Shown here: in pieces, positions 38,184 to 52,100 of the stretch | Layout of the letters: each line of letters starts with the position of its first letter | How positions within the stretch are numbered: position 1 is the stretch's first letter | DNA from: Pseudoscleropodium purum | Lineage: Eukaryota > Streptophyta > Bryopsida > Hypnales > Brachytheciaceae | Assembly (NCBI GenBank): GCA_963969395.1 | Contig: OZ017797.1 | Location: 10,106,001 to 10,170,000, forward strand | Reading direction: 5' to 3' | Length of the DNA stretch: 64,000 bases | The notes under the pieces: model-generated | Databases searched by the model: none | The model's input: only the letters and a program-made list of their open reading frames with translations | What the model was told of the DNA's origin: nothing | Program-made: the position numbers and the translations under genes

Positions 38184-39419
38184 CCGGAGATGATGTCTCA
38201 GCAATGCGGTGCCGTCAAGCACATGGCATTGAAGAACTTAGAAGCTCACGGGGGGATCATTCCTTCGTGGTTTGAGTCGTTGCCATAGCCAGTTTTGGAA
38301 CCGCGAGAGTGGCAAAACTCTGTAGCAGCAGCAGCACAGACACCGTTTGCACGGATTTTCTTGGGGAGTGGATAAGATGCTAAATGAAGGGACGAATACC
38401 GTGGTAAGAAAGGAAGAGCATCTCCACCAGTGGGGAAACCTCCAGCTCGTAAAAACGTAAGCCCCTACAAATGGGCCGCTCATTTCTCGGGCACATTGTG
38501 TGTCGTGTAATTCCGTCTTCATTGGGGAAAACAAGAACTATGTGATTGTGAGGCTATGTGCTAGGTGAACAACAATATTATAGCCTTATTGATAGAGATT
38601 AGTGGGAAAATTAAACAAAGAAAATGTTGAATCAATAAGATGCAAGTAAATATAAAAATTTTAATTTTAAATTTTGAAAAATCACACCTTCCTTTTCACT
38701 AGTCAAATAAGAAGGTAGGTCAAAATCTACCTCCAAACAATCCTTAACCATGTTATGTAATGTGAATGCAATTTTAAAAAGGATTTGAAGACTTAGATTT
38801 AAAAATCATAGTAAATGACTTGCTCAAATTTCATTCATTTCTATATTTTTTACTCGTGATTTACATTTAGTAATTGTACTCTGCATCAAAAATTACAAAA
38901 TGTAAATTACAAAATTTATTCACATAAGTTTTTCTTTATTATACAAGTAGAGATGCTGTATTAAAATTTTGTTGTATCGTTTTTATGATTTTTTTCTCTT
39001 ACACATGATTTGTTGTGGCCTCTATCTTTTGTCTTTTAATGAGATTCTAATGGAATTTATTTCATTCATCCAAAATCAAAATCAAAATATTCTAAATCTA
39101 GTCCATTCAAATTCTTTTGTAAAGTGCTTCCAATGATAGCAATCTCAAGTTCAGATTCTATATCAATTATTAAAATATATATTTGATTTTTCAACCCTTA
39201 TACCTTTTGTATTGAGGTGATATGCTATCATAAACAAGCTCACTAATTATACAAAAATCTTTGTTAAATTGAGCTGAATTTGAAACCATATTTTGTAATT
39301 TAAAACAATATTTGAAACCATATTTTGTAATTTTAAATTTTAAATACATTGAAAAAAAATACAAATGAAATACGTACAATATTGTATTATATATGGATTT
39401 TAATATATATGGAACTTGC

Positions 39420-39605
39420 AATTTCAATAACTCATTAAGTTTTTGGATTTTTTTTAAAGATATTAAAATGAAGTAGAATTCAAAGATTAATTATTAGGTT
39501 TCATTTTGGGGGTTTGAATTGAAATCCAAAATAAATATTTTGAAAGTTACAATCAAGTTTGAGCAAGGAGCATTCACTTCGGGGATGTGGGGACCTTTAA
39601 AGTTT
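39420..39605 (+). repeat. Diverged dispersed repeat, copy 1 (partner 43520-43698)
   Basis: The shared order with the second copy is: caataactc.tt.agttttt, ttaaaatg.a.taga, gaattgaaatc.aa, caaaata.ttattttgaaa, acaatc.a.gtt and ga.cctttaa. Similarity continues weakly upstream (tattatttggtat-like AT-rich DNA). Class unknown; no coding. Confidence 0.55.
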
Positions 39606-40443
39606 AAATAAGCGTTGTTTGAAGATCTTGAAAGTTATTCTATTTAAGTTTTTGTTTTGTGGCAAATTTCCATTCAATAATGTCTTTACAAAATAAAATT
39701 GTAACATGACAATTTTAAAAATGAACTATAATTATGCATGTAATTATAACATGCCATTTAGTTTCTATATATTTACATTCTACGTCTCTTTAGTGGAGGT
39801 TGATCACCTTTACCATTATCATCAACTTCTTCTAGCATCAACCTTGCTCTACATTCTTCAAAGTAAGATTCATTGTTAAGCTTCTTCATTTCTTGAGTAA
39901 GAATTTGTGTTTGGTTATAGGAGAGATCTTTCCACTCCATGCCATTTATATTATATTGTATTTTAATTTGATGTGAACTGATATGTATTTTCCACTTTGT
40001 TGCAAGTCCATTTGATTTAGTTTTGATTGCAAAATATTGTCATTTTCTAGGGTTTTCACAACCATCAAAATTCATTATATAGTTATAAAAAGTCAAACCT
40101 TTATGGACTATAAGGAATTTTTCTATATACTAGAAGAAAATTGATAAAAAAAAATACATAAAACTAAATTGATCATGGCACTTTCAAAAAGAATGAAAAT
40201 AAATAACTACATTGTATTAAGGTATACGATAGAATTCTATAAATGTACATAGGAATATGTCAACTTTAGAAAATAGAAAGAAAAAAAAAGTTTATCTTCT
40301 AAAGTATATTAATTTTAAAATGAAAGTAAAATGTAAAGGTTTGAAAAAATAAAATAAAAATTTGATAAAATAAATATTAAATATAAAAGATAATGAATAT
40401 TAGCAATGTTTCAAATAGATGTTATGCAATTCAAAGTGGAGTC

Positions 40444-41098
40444 TTAACCCCTAAATGCCCAAGGCTTGTTTTAAGCTTCTTGGAATTTGTTCTAAATTGA
40501 ACAAAATGCCAACATTTTGATAAGTCGTATCAATTTTTTTGGAATTGTAACCGTACAAATTCAAACTAGACATGTTACAAATCTCATAGAAAAATAAATC
40601 ACAAAATTATCACTTATAGAGTGAAAGATTATAATGTTTGATTATGAGGGTGTTAAAACTACAAAAGTAATGTGAAGTCTTTCAATTTGCTTTTCACAAG
40701 TCAAATCTAAAAAGTTGGTGACCAAAAAAATATGAGGTTAAAGGGCCTAATTTGTATAATCCAAATCAATTTATGGCTTCTTAAAATCTACTCTATAATT
40801 TTTTTAAATGAATTTTGAATGTGATTTTTTCTTCAGGATCTAGCGTATTTCAAGCTCATTTCCAAGAGCTCTCAACACTATGGGAAGTCAAGATTGCAAT
40901 GGGTATCCTTGCACAAAATTTAGAAAAGAAAAATTACTATCATTTATTTTTGAGATTGGATTTTTGATGCTAAAATTAGACTTCAAGAAGAACTTTTCAA
41001 AAATATAAACTATTAAAAATAGCAACTTGATTAGATTTTACTTAACTTCAAAGTTTTTCAAACACTAGATTTTGGTGCCTTGGGCATTTAGGGGTTAA
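40444..41098. mobile_element. TTAA-flanked non-autonomous element with perfect 23 bp inverted ends
   Basis: The ends 40443-40465 and 41077-41099 are perfect inverted copies over 23 bases (TTAACCCCTAAATGCCCAAG and three more). Each begins with TTAA, as expected if TTAA is the target duplication of a piggyBac-type element. The interior is AT-rich and non-coding. The right 250 bp (40850-41100) recur in the same orientation at 53560-53812, ending in a degenerate version of the same terminus. Confidence 0.65.
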
Positions 41099-42088
41099 GG
41101 AAAACTAGATAGAATGATTTTTGAAAATGACTAATAATTTTTAGAAGAAGATGTCTACATAATTATAAATTCATTTTCATAGAAGAATTAAATGTTGTCA
41201 AATACATTTAGGCTAAAGCTTATTATTTCTTAGAATATAAATGTAAGAACTACAGTATATGAAATTTGCAATAGCCAAGTGGCTAATAGATTCCACTGTC
41301 TTATTTAAAAATAATCCATTTAGGAAGTTTTAAATAAACTGAGAGCACTAGATTTATCCATTGTCTAATGCTTAATTATGATTTCATCAACATTTTGGAA
41401 TGTTTTTAGGAGAATTTTGAATATGAATAGAGGTTGTTAAATATTTAAGTGTTAAGTAATTGGTAGTACCAAGGATTAACAATGGCTTTTAATACAAATG
41501 TGTACAAGAGCAGTAAATTTAGATACTAGCTTAAAACTTAGTATGTAAAGAAAATCTTGAGTTGAAACTTTTTGAGCACCTAAACCTTGTTGTTGGATTC
41601 TAAGAGCTAAGGCTTTCCTTGTTTGGAGTTTATATCCAAAAGATGACTAATTGAATGAATAGAGGTTTAGGCCTATTAGAGTGGGGGGTTACATTAATTG
41701 TTTCTTTGGGTTTCAATCTTTTTACTATATCTTCCTTGTAGCAATTGATAGTAAGTTGAATTTTTTTGAACATGTCCATCTTATTTTTGGGGGTGAAAAA
41801 GCCAAGGTAATCTCAATTTTGAGTTAGAATGAGATCGTGACATCCATTTTGAATGGAAGGAGGTTTGTTGCCCCCTTTAGTCAAATATGGTAAGTTCCTT
41901 CACCTCTCTCCACTTTCCATTACATTAGTTAGAAAGGATTTTTTTCTTTAAATCCAAAAGTACATGAAAAGAAATTTGAGGGCAGAAAAAGGCCATTTTA
42001 GGCCTATTCAAGCCTATTCACCTTGTTGGAAACTATAGTTTTAGTGTTAAAATATTTAATAGTAAATAAATAAAAAATATAAATTTCA

Positions 42089-42109
42089 ATATATATATAT
42101 ATATATATA
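42089..42109. repeat. AT dinucleotide microsatellite
   Basis: About ten uninterrupted AT units, seen directly. Confidence 0.9.
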
Positions 42110-43519
42110 GTAACATTTGATGTGGCACTATTTCTAGTATGTTAGATTGCTAATGTAGTAGAGTTCTTGTAATCAAAGAACTTGCGTTCTTCCAAAGCCT
42201 TCAAATCTCTTCTAATGAATATGTGTTTTTTTCTCATTGATCAACTAGATGAATGATTTGGCTTGGAAGGCAAAAAATGCAAAACTTTTAGTCTCAACAA
42301 AGATGTTATTTTCCTCTAATCCTTCAATTCTCAATTTTTTCACATCATGTTTAAAATACAACTAAGAGTACTTCCACTAGGTCTTGTATATTAATCCACC
42401 TTTTTATTCCACATAAAAAGAAGGGATTTTGAGTTGATAGAAAGAAACATACAAAAATAGAAAGAAAAAATCATAGCCTTCCGTTTGCAAAATTAAACCC
42501 ATGTTTTAAGAGTTATTATAATAAATTACTGGCTTTTAAATTAATCTTCCTATTTTTGATCAAACTAGCATTTGGAAATAACTCAAAATAAGAATTATAC
42601 GAAAGTACAATAGTTGATGGACCAACTCATATTAAAATGCATTTACGTATACAAAATGATTGAGTTAGAAACACACAAACCAATGTGACACTCATCACCA
42701 TACTATTGTAAGGTTATCCACTGTAATAGAGAATGATGTCTACCAAACAACCCTTTGAGTCCATCTAAATTATTTTATCATGTAAATTCAATTGAACCGG
42801 TGTCATTCTCAATGCATATCAATTTATATAACCCCTTAAGGACTTGATCCATTGTGAAATGGTCAAACTTCTAATTTGAGCTATTTTTAGCATTTTCAAT
42901 TGTGTTCAAACAACAATCAAATATTTTTACTACTTGAAACTCTAAATTCTATATCACTTTGAGAAATTGCAATTTGTTTCATGAAAATTTCTAATAGTTA
43001 TCATTTATGTTGCAAAAATTGAACAAAAATGAGTAAAATTAGCAAAAACAATTCAAATTATTTGAAATTCTCTTGGGATGTAAAAGTAGCAATGAAGATT
43101 AGTATGAAAAAAATTTCAATTGGTTATTTTATTTTTTACACCCTAAATAGCCACATTAAACACCTTGAAGTTAAATTCAACTATCAAACCAAATTTATCC
43201 TTTTATTTAATTGATGTACAAAATTCAGATATTTTTTGCAAGTAGAAAAGTAAATTTTCTATTTATTTTGTATTTTTTCAATAATTTTGAAGGAAAAATA
43301 AAATTATTGTAATTTTTCAAAGCTAAAGGTGGAAATAATATTATATCAATTACAATATATATTAGAATAATCTATAATTTTTACTGTAAATGAAGGGTGG
43401 AATGAGAAAGATAATTTTATAATTTAAATTCAAAATATATTTAAAGGAAAAAAATATATATGAATGAATAGCACACCATATTGTGTTATTTGGAGTTTAA
43501 CACATGGAGCTTTCAATTG

Positions 43520-43698
43520 CAATAACTCTTTCAGTTTTTGACATTTCTCAAAAATTTAAAATGGAATAGATACAAAACTTGTCAAGCTTTGTTTTCTTAG
43601 TTGAAATCAAATTCCCAAAATAGTTATTTTAAAAATTGTAATCGAAGTTGACCAAGGCACATCCATTTTTTGGATGTTTGCACCTTTAAGGGATAATG
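43520..43698 (+). repeat. Diverged dispersed repeat, copy 2 (partner 39420-39605)
   Basis: Contains gcaataactctttcagtttt, a ttgaaatcaaattcccaaaa-type block and cacctttaaggg in the same order as the copy 4.1 kb upstream. No termini could be set. Confidence 0.55.
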
Positions 43699-43842
43699 GC
43701 AACTATACAACTTTTACTACCATGAAACAAGAAGCTGCTAAAACATGCAGTATATTTTTAATGATTGGTATATAATTATTGCCACTTGTGTCTAAAACTA
43801 TGTATATATTGGTGTTCCAATTATTTACATGAAACAAATGCA

Positions 43843-44236
43843 TTAACCTATAAATGGCACGGCGGATGTTTTGTATTCAATGAATGACAAAAAAATCCTT
43901 CTATATAGGACAAAAGTGCAACTATTCATCCTTGAAATTTTGTTTTAAAAAAGAGAGGTCTTCTACAATAGTTTGACTTTCAATAAGTGATTCTTCATTT
44001 TCTTAAGCCAATGATTCCCATGGTTTCCCAAAGGATGATTTCCATGACAGAGAATTCTTCCATATATGTAAAACAAAAGTGCACATGTTCATCCTTGGAA
44101 TTTTGTTTGAAAAAGGGAGACCTTATACAATAGTTTCACCTCCAATGAGTGCTCTTAGATTCTTTTCAAGTAAATGATTCACATGGTACCAAAAAGGATG
44201 ATTTCTCTACTATCCAATCCAATGTTCTAGGATTAA
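43843..44236 (+). mobile_element. TTAA-flanked repeat with internally duplicated unit
   Basis: Two head-to-tail diverged units of about 160 bp are present. Both contain aaaagtgca....tcatccttg.aattttgttt, caatagttt.a and an aatgattc.catgg...aaaggatgattt core (about 43905-44050 and 44065-44210). TTAA occurs at both outer edges (43843-43846 and 44233-44236). The same unit occurs inverted at 54286-54504, and partial copies lie at 1-80 and about 11340-11420. Confidence 0.55.
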
Positions 44237-45074
44237 ATGATCCCTTTCATTCAATTGTATATTGCTTACCAATAAAATTCAAAATTGCAAAGTAGAGTGC
44301 AAGTTATGTGCATGCAACATTGGTTTCCTTGATTGTTTTCTTACATTTGGACAAGGTTTGTTGCTTACATAAAGAAAATGGAGATGTTGTGGGGAGATGA
44401 ATCAATTTCAAAGCAAACCTTGTCAAATTGTCACCCTATGTTTATGCTTGAAATGCTAAGTCTAAACTCTTCCTCCAATTACTAGTATTTACTAATATTA
44501 ATTCTCATAATGCCACCTAACTTAATTCCTATATAATCTAAAGAGAGTCTTGAACAAAAGTCTCGAGGGAAACTAGTCAAAATCTACAATAGGTCCATGT
44601 TTTTAGTTCCATACTAGTTCATGTTCTTTGAGTCAACAAAATTCTTCAATGTCCATTTGTTAACAATGATGCAATCTATAACATGGTATGCCTCTTCTTG
44701 ACATTGGAAAGGAGGTAAACATGCATGATGAGATCCACTAACCTATACTTGAAATATACATATATATTTGTCTATTAGTACTTCAAACATGTAGGACAAA
44801 TTTGTATACTATATCCAAATGCCGTGCATTCTTTGGTGCATTGGAATCTCCTTTCACTTGGCATCATGCAAGAGAAGATGAAAATTTGACCAATCTAATA
44901 GTAGTAACTAGATATAGAAGTAGAAAGTGGCATTTTAGGGGGGATGCTCACTTTATAAGCTTGCATCGTCAAACTAGTAGTTCTTTGATCACACCAAAGC
45001 TATCCTCTAATTTTCAAAATTTAAATATAAGACAATCATTACTAGGATTAGATGATTTTAATTTACAATCTTTA

Positions 45075-45480
45075 AGGTAGACTAGCCCATAGTTTCTATT
45101 TGCCTATGACCGCCATCCTACTTTTGGCCCCATTATCACCACAAATCCATTTACTTTTATGACAAAAAAAATGCATCAATTTCAATTTGGGTAACATGTC
45201 AATCCTTGATTGGTGGATACTTAAGTGCTAGTAGATACACTCCAAGGTGATCATGGGTTGTTAAAAGGGTAATTACGACTCCACACTATGGGTGGTTTTG
45301 AAATTTCAGGGTAGACCACTTCAAAAAATTCACAAAATTTACAATTTTAATCAGAAAATTATTGTTCTACTTGGGTTTGATTCATGAAACCAGCGCACCT
45401 CTGAAAAATATGTGCCCCTCTTGAAGTTGGCCCTAAGATATTCAGATTGCTAATCAGGGTGGTAATACGCTGGTCTACCT
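45075..45480. mobile_element. Mariner-like (TA-flanked) MITE, 406 bp, upstream of the INTS11-type gene
   Basis: The ends are aggtagactagc and, inverted, aggtagaccagc: 12 bases with one mismatch, each flanked by TA (45073-45074 and 45481-45482). The right half (about 45255-45480) is clearly homologous, in the same orientation, to 53205-53414 on the other side of the gene, sharing cacctctgaaaaatatgtgc and cagggtggta-type blocks. The ends also resemble those of the element at 9355-9900. Confidence 0.65.
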
Positions 45481-46122
45481 TATTAGAGCTTGTGTATGTA
45501 GCTCAGTTCAAGTTGTTCATCGAAGACTTCACTGGTTCAAGCTGCTTGTCAGTGGTCGCAGGAGCTGATAATCCCGTCTTCCTAGGTTGGTTACAACCCT
45601 TCCGTGTCTAAATAGTCTTAATTTTGAAATTCCAACCGTGCGCAATGTCATTTCTTAAGTTGGAAAGTTTGGGAATTTGAAATTCTAGAGTTTCAGAGTT
45701 CGAATAGAGCTTCGAAACATTTACATTTCGTGGAGGTTTGTGAATCAATTGCAAAACCCTGACGTGTTGGGAGCTGGGATCTTCAGTGCTGGTGGGGTTT
45801 TCAAGACTTTTGATATGGCAATGCTCTTTCTACTTGGACTTGCGAGCGGGTGATGTGTGAAATGCGCGGATGTAAGCTAGGAGAGTTGTTTTCGAATTTT
45901 TGATTATCTTTTTATTATGGATCGCTGCGGCTAAGCTTAGCTATAACCTCCATTACCTGAAGGCGAACTTCAATACTTCAAATGAATTAGGTATGTTTTG
46001 AGATTGCCTAATACTATGCTATCACCATTGCAGGACTCGAAGTTGAAAGAGATCGCGAGGGGAAACTGCAAATTGCGTGAAATGGAATTCTGATTGTCGT
46101 GAAAGACAGACGACATTGCGCC

Positions 46123-49100
46123 ATGCTCATCAAATGCGTCCCTTTGGGTGAGTTGGAATGGTGGCCTGTTTTATTGCAGGAATGTGCTTGGAGTGAATCC
46201 ATTAGTTTGAATGCTGTGATGGGTTTAGGGTTTAGGGTTTTAGGGTTTTAGGGTTTGGAGATCGGTTAGACTTTGTGGATTGATTCGAAAGTGGTATCAG
46301 GGGCGGGACAGGATGTTGGGAAGAGCTGTGTGATTGTGACGGTGGGCGGGAAGAATATCATGTTCGATTGCGGAATGCACATGGGCTACCAAGATGAGCG
46401 TCGTTACCCTGATTTCTCCTTCATTTCCAAGAGCGGCGATTTCACTCATGCCATCGATTGTATCATCATCACTCACTTGTGAGTGATCTTGTACCACTTC
46501 TCTCCAATTTTACAACGTTTTTTTTCCTTTGGTATTGCAGTTTGGGTGGTGCCGATTAGAGTTGCAAGTTATTGCACATTTCTCCTTCTCCATGTACTAA
46601 CCGCTCGCCAACGACACACCAGTTGCACATAATTTTTGTCCATGTTGTAAGAAAGTTGGTTCTTTCTTGGGCACCTTATGCACATTGTAGAATCGTAGAA
46701 TTGCCAGAAACTTTATTGTATGACCAACTTTTATTCTTTAGGTTAGGGAAGAAAACTGGGGTGGGGGTGGATGTGGAGTGAAGGGGAAGCAATTACTTCT
46801 AATGAAATTTTGGGCGTTCATCAGAAAGTTTATCGTAATTCACAAGAGATACATTATTCTTGAACCATTTTCTTGTGGAATGTGTAAGTCTCAATTGTCA
46901 TTAGTTGTAAAATGTGGAGAGTGTTTTGTTCTATACTATTGCTAAGCCATTTAGAACTTGAGGTTGCGGTCAAGGGCATGTTTACTATACAAGGGCTGCT
47001 TTGGATGTAGCTTGTTGCAACTGACATGGCCTTGTTTCTTTTGAGTTGTGCGGGTGGTGGTTTATTTTGGTCTCGAGGACATTTTGGATGCCCTTATTTG
47101 TGAGATTTTCTGTTGCAAATAGTTCTAAATTTTAATTAGCTTATGTGAGTGCTGGAGTTGCCTTTCCTTTGTGCGATGTATTTTTTGTTTTGACACGGCG
47201 TGGATTTTGGTGAGTGCAGCCACCTAGATCACATTGGAGCTCTTCCCTATTTCACCGAAGTCTGTGGTTACGATGGACCAATATATATGACTGTAAGTGC
47301 AAAATATGATATTTTTTGGTAAAGCAGCTATCTGAAGGAAGTACCACTTTTTCTTCTTAATTAATTTGTTATTTGAGAAGCAAGCAAGCGAGTCATAGCT
47401 GATTTTTCCTTCTCATTGTGGAGAAATGTCTACTATGTTCAGTATCCAACCAAAGCATTAGCACCTCTGATGCTGGAAGACTATCGCAAGGTCATGGTGG
47501 AGAGGAAGGGGGAGCAAGAGCAGTTCAGTGTTCTTCACATTCAAAAGTGCATGAAGAAGGGTATGTTCTCTTTCCAGGATTCACGATTTTGATCTCTCTT
47601 TGTATTTCATCCAATCAGGGAGCAGGGAATTCAACCAATAGCTCAAGTACAAAAATCTTCTATCAAGAAACAGGGTAGGATTAAGTTAGTCAAACTTATA
47701 CAGGATAGCTTTAGCCAACTTTCTTTATTAACTGGAGGAAATGAATGTAAATTCATTGCAAGTTTAGCTGAAACTAACACCAATTCGCTCTCAACTTTGG
47801 GCAGTGTGGGCTTCAGTAACTACTTTCAGTTAGCTTAAATTTCTACTTGGTTGACGGGACCTTAATATAGGTACTACGCATATCAGTTGTTTTGCATTAG
47901 GGCTCTGGGTTTTAGCTCTGACACGACTTGGGGTTGGCCTCACAGTGACTGCGGTCGATTTACGCCAGACAATAAAAGTGAGTGCGGATCTTGAAATCAG
48001 GGCGTATTATGCAGGCCATGTGAGTGTTTTCAATCCTTCAGCAGCCCCTCAATGTCATACGCCTATGCATATGCACTTCGTTGTAAGTTCTATATCAATC
48101 AAAGTTTACTTATTTTATATGAGAGCAGGTGCTTGGAGCAGCAATGTTTTGGGTTAAGGCCGGGGACGACACCGTCGTTTACACAGGAGACTATAATATG
48201 ACTCCTGATCGTCATCTGGGCGCTGCCCAGATAGATCGCTTGGAACCAGATCTTTTGATTACCGAGTAAGCTTTCAATCACATTCTGTTGTGTTGTACCG
48301 GCGCTGGCATATTGTCAATAATCTTTTGAGCATTTTATAGAAATCTTATTCATGGATCGAGTTTGTTGATTTTGAAGGTATAAAATTTCAACCTAATGAA
48401 ATGATTATTTGCTTCCCAGATCAACATATGCAACTACTGTTCGAGATTCCAAACGAGCGCGGGAACGCGATTTTCTAAAAGCTGTAAGGTTTCAGAAATT
48501 AATATGCCTTACGTGACTCTTAGTTATTGTAGTACTTACTAAATGTCTTATGTCTTCAAGTGGCTTGCCTTTTGAGTCTGTACGAAGATGACTTATGCGC
48601 ACGCTGGGTTGGTAGGTTCACAAGTGTGTTGCCGCTGGTGGTAAGGTGCTGATACCTGTGTTTGCACTGGGCAGAGCTCAGGTAGGTCTACCCCTGTGTG
48701 GCACTATATGTTTATTTTCATTATACTTATTTCCCCTGAGACAAATTGTCAAGTTTGTTTTAATTAGCTATACCAATTTTCAGTCGTGGTTCTCTGTGTT
48801 ATTCGAGATAGAGTTTTAAATAAATAAATAAATAAATAAATAAATTTAATGCGTTTAATCGTCCGATGCATTTTCAGTCAATGCGTGGATTTTGGTGTTC
48901 AGGAGCTATGCATCCTTCTCGATGAGTATTGGGAGCGTATGAATCTTGATATGCCCATCTACATTTCCGCTGGTAAATATTCCACTTTACATGGAAAGAG
49001 TGAAATCCTTCATTAGAGTTCAACTTCAAGCTCAACGGAGCTTATATGTTTTCTATTAGGAAACATAATTGAGTGATTTGAGATGCAGGGTTGACTATCC

Positions 49101-52100
49101 AAGCAAACGTGTATTATAAGCTGTTGATAAGCTGGACCAATCAAAAAGTCAAAGACACCTATGTTACTCGAAATACCTTTGATTTCAAACATGGTACCCA
49201 AAGTCGAAACCCTTCATGAGCATTCAACATCTTTGATGCTTTCTTTATTCCTCCGTAAAAACTTGCATATCTTATTAACGTTTCTTGTCTCATGAAATGC
49301 AGTTTAAGTCTCATGCTGTGCATTTTTTATTGTGTACTTGTTGTGGGAGCAGTTACACAATTTGAACGCTCAAAAATAGATGCACCAGGACCGTGTGTTC
49401 TGTTTGCAACGCCTGGGATGCTTAGTGGAGGTCTCTCGCTGGAGGTGTTCAAGCATTGGGCTCCCTCAGAAGGCAACATGATCGTCCTGCCAGGGTGGGT
49501 GGTTCCTTAAATTGATCGATTTTTGTATCAAATGTTATCTATGAACCAGGAATTTTTAAAATTGAGGAACCTTTTTTGTTGAAATGGGGCCAGGAGTACC
49601 ATAGAGAACCTGGTGTGTAGATTTGGCATTCTTTAGAGTACTGGAACAAGCTGATTCTATCCAAAGTCCAGAGGATCCTAGTATATTTATAAAAATTAAA
49701 GGTCAATAAGATCAACACCTAGGGGACCCTTGTTGTGTAAATTTTGGATTAGATCCGAAGCAGCGTGGCTGTTATGACCTTATCACAAGCCTTACTCGCT
49801 GCTCTTTGTTGGGTTAGTGATTCATGCGGGTCTTTGAAGTGCACCTTGAAGTCGAGATTGAGGGTCTCATTTGCGGGGTCTTCAAGCATTCGTCCCGGAG
49901 GATGTAACCCTATATTTTGCTGGGGTTCCTCCTGTGGGTCCTCTATAGCACTAAGTAGTTCATGCAATGTTACATTGTCAGCATGTTGAGAAACTGGGAA
50001 CAGGTTCTGTGTTGCAGGAACTGTTGGTAGTAAGCTCATGCCTGGGAAGGCCACAAAAATTGACCTCGACAAGCGTACTCAATTGGATGTTCGTTGCCAG
50101 GTCAGCACGAAAGCAATTTCCTTCCATCACGGAGTTTACCTAATAAAACTTCAATAAGCATTTTCTCACTTGACATGGTGATCATGAGAGTCGTTCTGTG
50201 ATTTCCTGCAATGTTTGTAAATGTAAATTTTCTCTTGTTTCGCTGTTGGTTTGAGGCTGAAAGATACTGTCTTGCAGATACAGCAATTGTCTTTCAGTGC
50301 TCACACTGATGCGAAGGGCATTATGGATCTTGTTAGGCATGTTGCACCAAGGAATGTTGTCTTGGTTCACGGGGAGAAGCCTAAAATGGTTACTTTGAAG
50401 AACAGAATTTCCTCTGATTTAGGTGAGTTCTCATCAAAGTTTCTTCTTCTGATTCTTGCTGTATTCCATATGAACCTTCAACTTTTTGATGGCTCATGCA
50501 CTAGATTCTACCTGCTTGAAATATTGAAACTTAGGACTGGTTTATTAATAGAAACTGCGGACAAGTCTTGAGGAGGCCAAGGCATAGCTATTTGGATTTT
50601 ATGGGACGATTAGAAATGAAAAACAACTAAGTTAGTCTCAGCGCTCTGGTCCATTTCACTATGCTAGTGGTATCTGTAGTACTCCACAAAATGGTTAAAC
50701 AGACAACACCGCTCTCAAAAAGTGTTGCCAGCATCCTTGTTATTTTAACATTCATTGTCAAGATTCTTTCTCCTTGGCCATTTGTACATAATGTAAAACC
50801 CTTAAGGATAACTCGAACTTTTGATCAATCACATTGCTAGATTTCTAAAAATTGGCTTGAAATATCTTGTCTGGACAAACTAACCTTATTTAGATGTCTG
50901 AACATGCATGTTCTACCAACATTAGCAACGTTTGTATCAAAGATTTTTTCATGAGTTTTAATTTGTGTCTGGATTTTCTCCTATGTATCCAGGCATTCCT
51001 TGCTTTGATCCAGCAAACCTTGAGACAGTTGAGATAGCATCCCGCTGTCCAGTGAAAGTGGGGGTCTCGAAGCAATTTCTTGACGCCAACCTCCAGAAAA
51101 GTGAGCAACAAGCGATACCAGAAGTATCTTTAGAGGAGAAGGAAAAATCTTCAGAAATTATAGAGTCACTTGATCTCTCTCAGCTACAAACAGAAGATCA
51201 CCAATTTCAACTCCCGCTTGCAAGAGAAACCATTTCAGTCACTGGTTTTGTCATAATGGACAACTCTTCGAGAATCAAAGTGATCCATCCCGATGAGGTC
51301 TCAGCTGAACTTGGAATAACAGAGCACCATATGCGTTTCTCATGTCTCTGCCCAATTTACCCAGCTCCTAATGGTGATGAAGACAAAGTGGTTCAACAGA
51401 AATCTCAATTGCCAGTTGATTTAAACGCTTCAGAGGATGTGGCACAAGAAACAGCAGTTGACATGGAGGTGGGCGTCCCTGCTTCCTCATACCAATAAAC
51501 TCTATCCTGGAGGCTTTGTCTTTGCAACAAATTATAGGACACTATTTTTAGCATTTTACAATATGTGCAAGTGTGAGGCTCGGAGATTTATTGAGTTGTG
51601 GAGTGATGTTTGGGTACTAGAGCTTACTCTGTTGAGATCAAATTGTTATCACTATGTATGAATTCCTTATGCAATTTCAATGTGGGAAGTGGTAGACCAC
51701 TATTGAAGGGACAGTAGATAACCCCATGTCCAATCAAAGATCAGTAACCAGAGACATTTAACCAAGTCATACACTTACTGCCCTTGCCACTTGAAGGTTA
51801 GCCAAGTGTATTGGTAGAGAGGAGTTGCTATTGGTAACAGGGTCAGTATAGGAGACGGGATCAAGTCCCTAATGGTATGATAATCCTCCACCGGATATTT
51901 TTGACATGGGTCTGTCTGTGTGCTTACCAACCCAGGTGCAAGAAGAGGAGCCATCAAAGAAACGGTACCGAATGGATTTACAACGACATCTCAGTCTTGA
52001 CTTGGAACGAGAGCCAGTGCTGGAGGATTCTGCTGAGGAAGGCTACGAAGTTGAATCTTCAGCAAATAGAGACATTTCAGGTCCTTCTCAAGAGAGCAAT

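Larger units (their letters stand above)
38184..45074. other. Gene-free AT-rich transposon graveyard
   Basis: After the promoter-like DNA up to about 38.5 kb there is no supported gene for 6.5 kb. It contains a TTAA-flanked element (40444-41098), a second TTAA-flanked repeat cluster (43843-44236), a diverged repeat pair (39420-39605 and 43520-43698), a TA microsatellite and a fragment near 44815-44880 related to the CBS-intron repeat. Confidence 0.6.
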
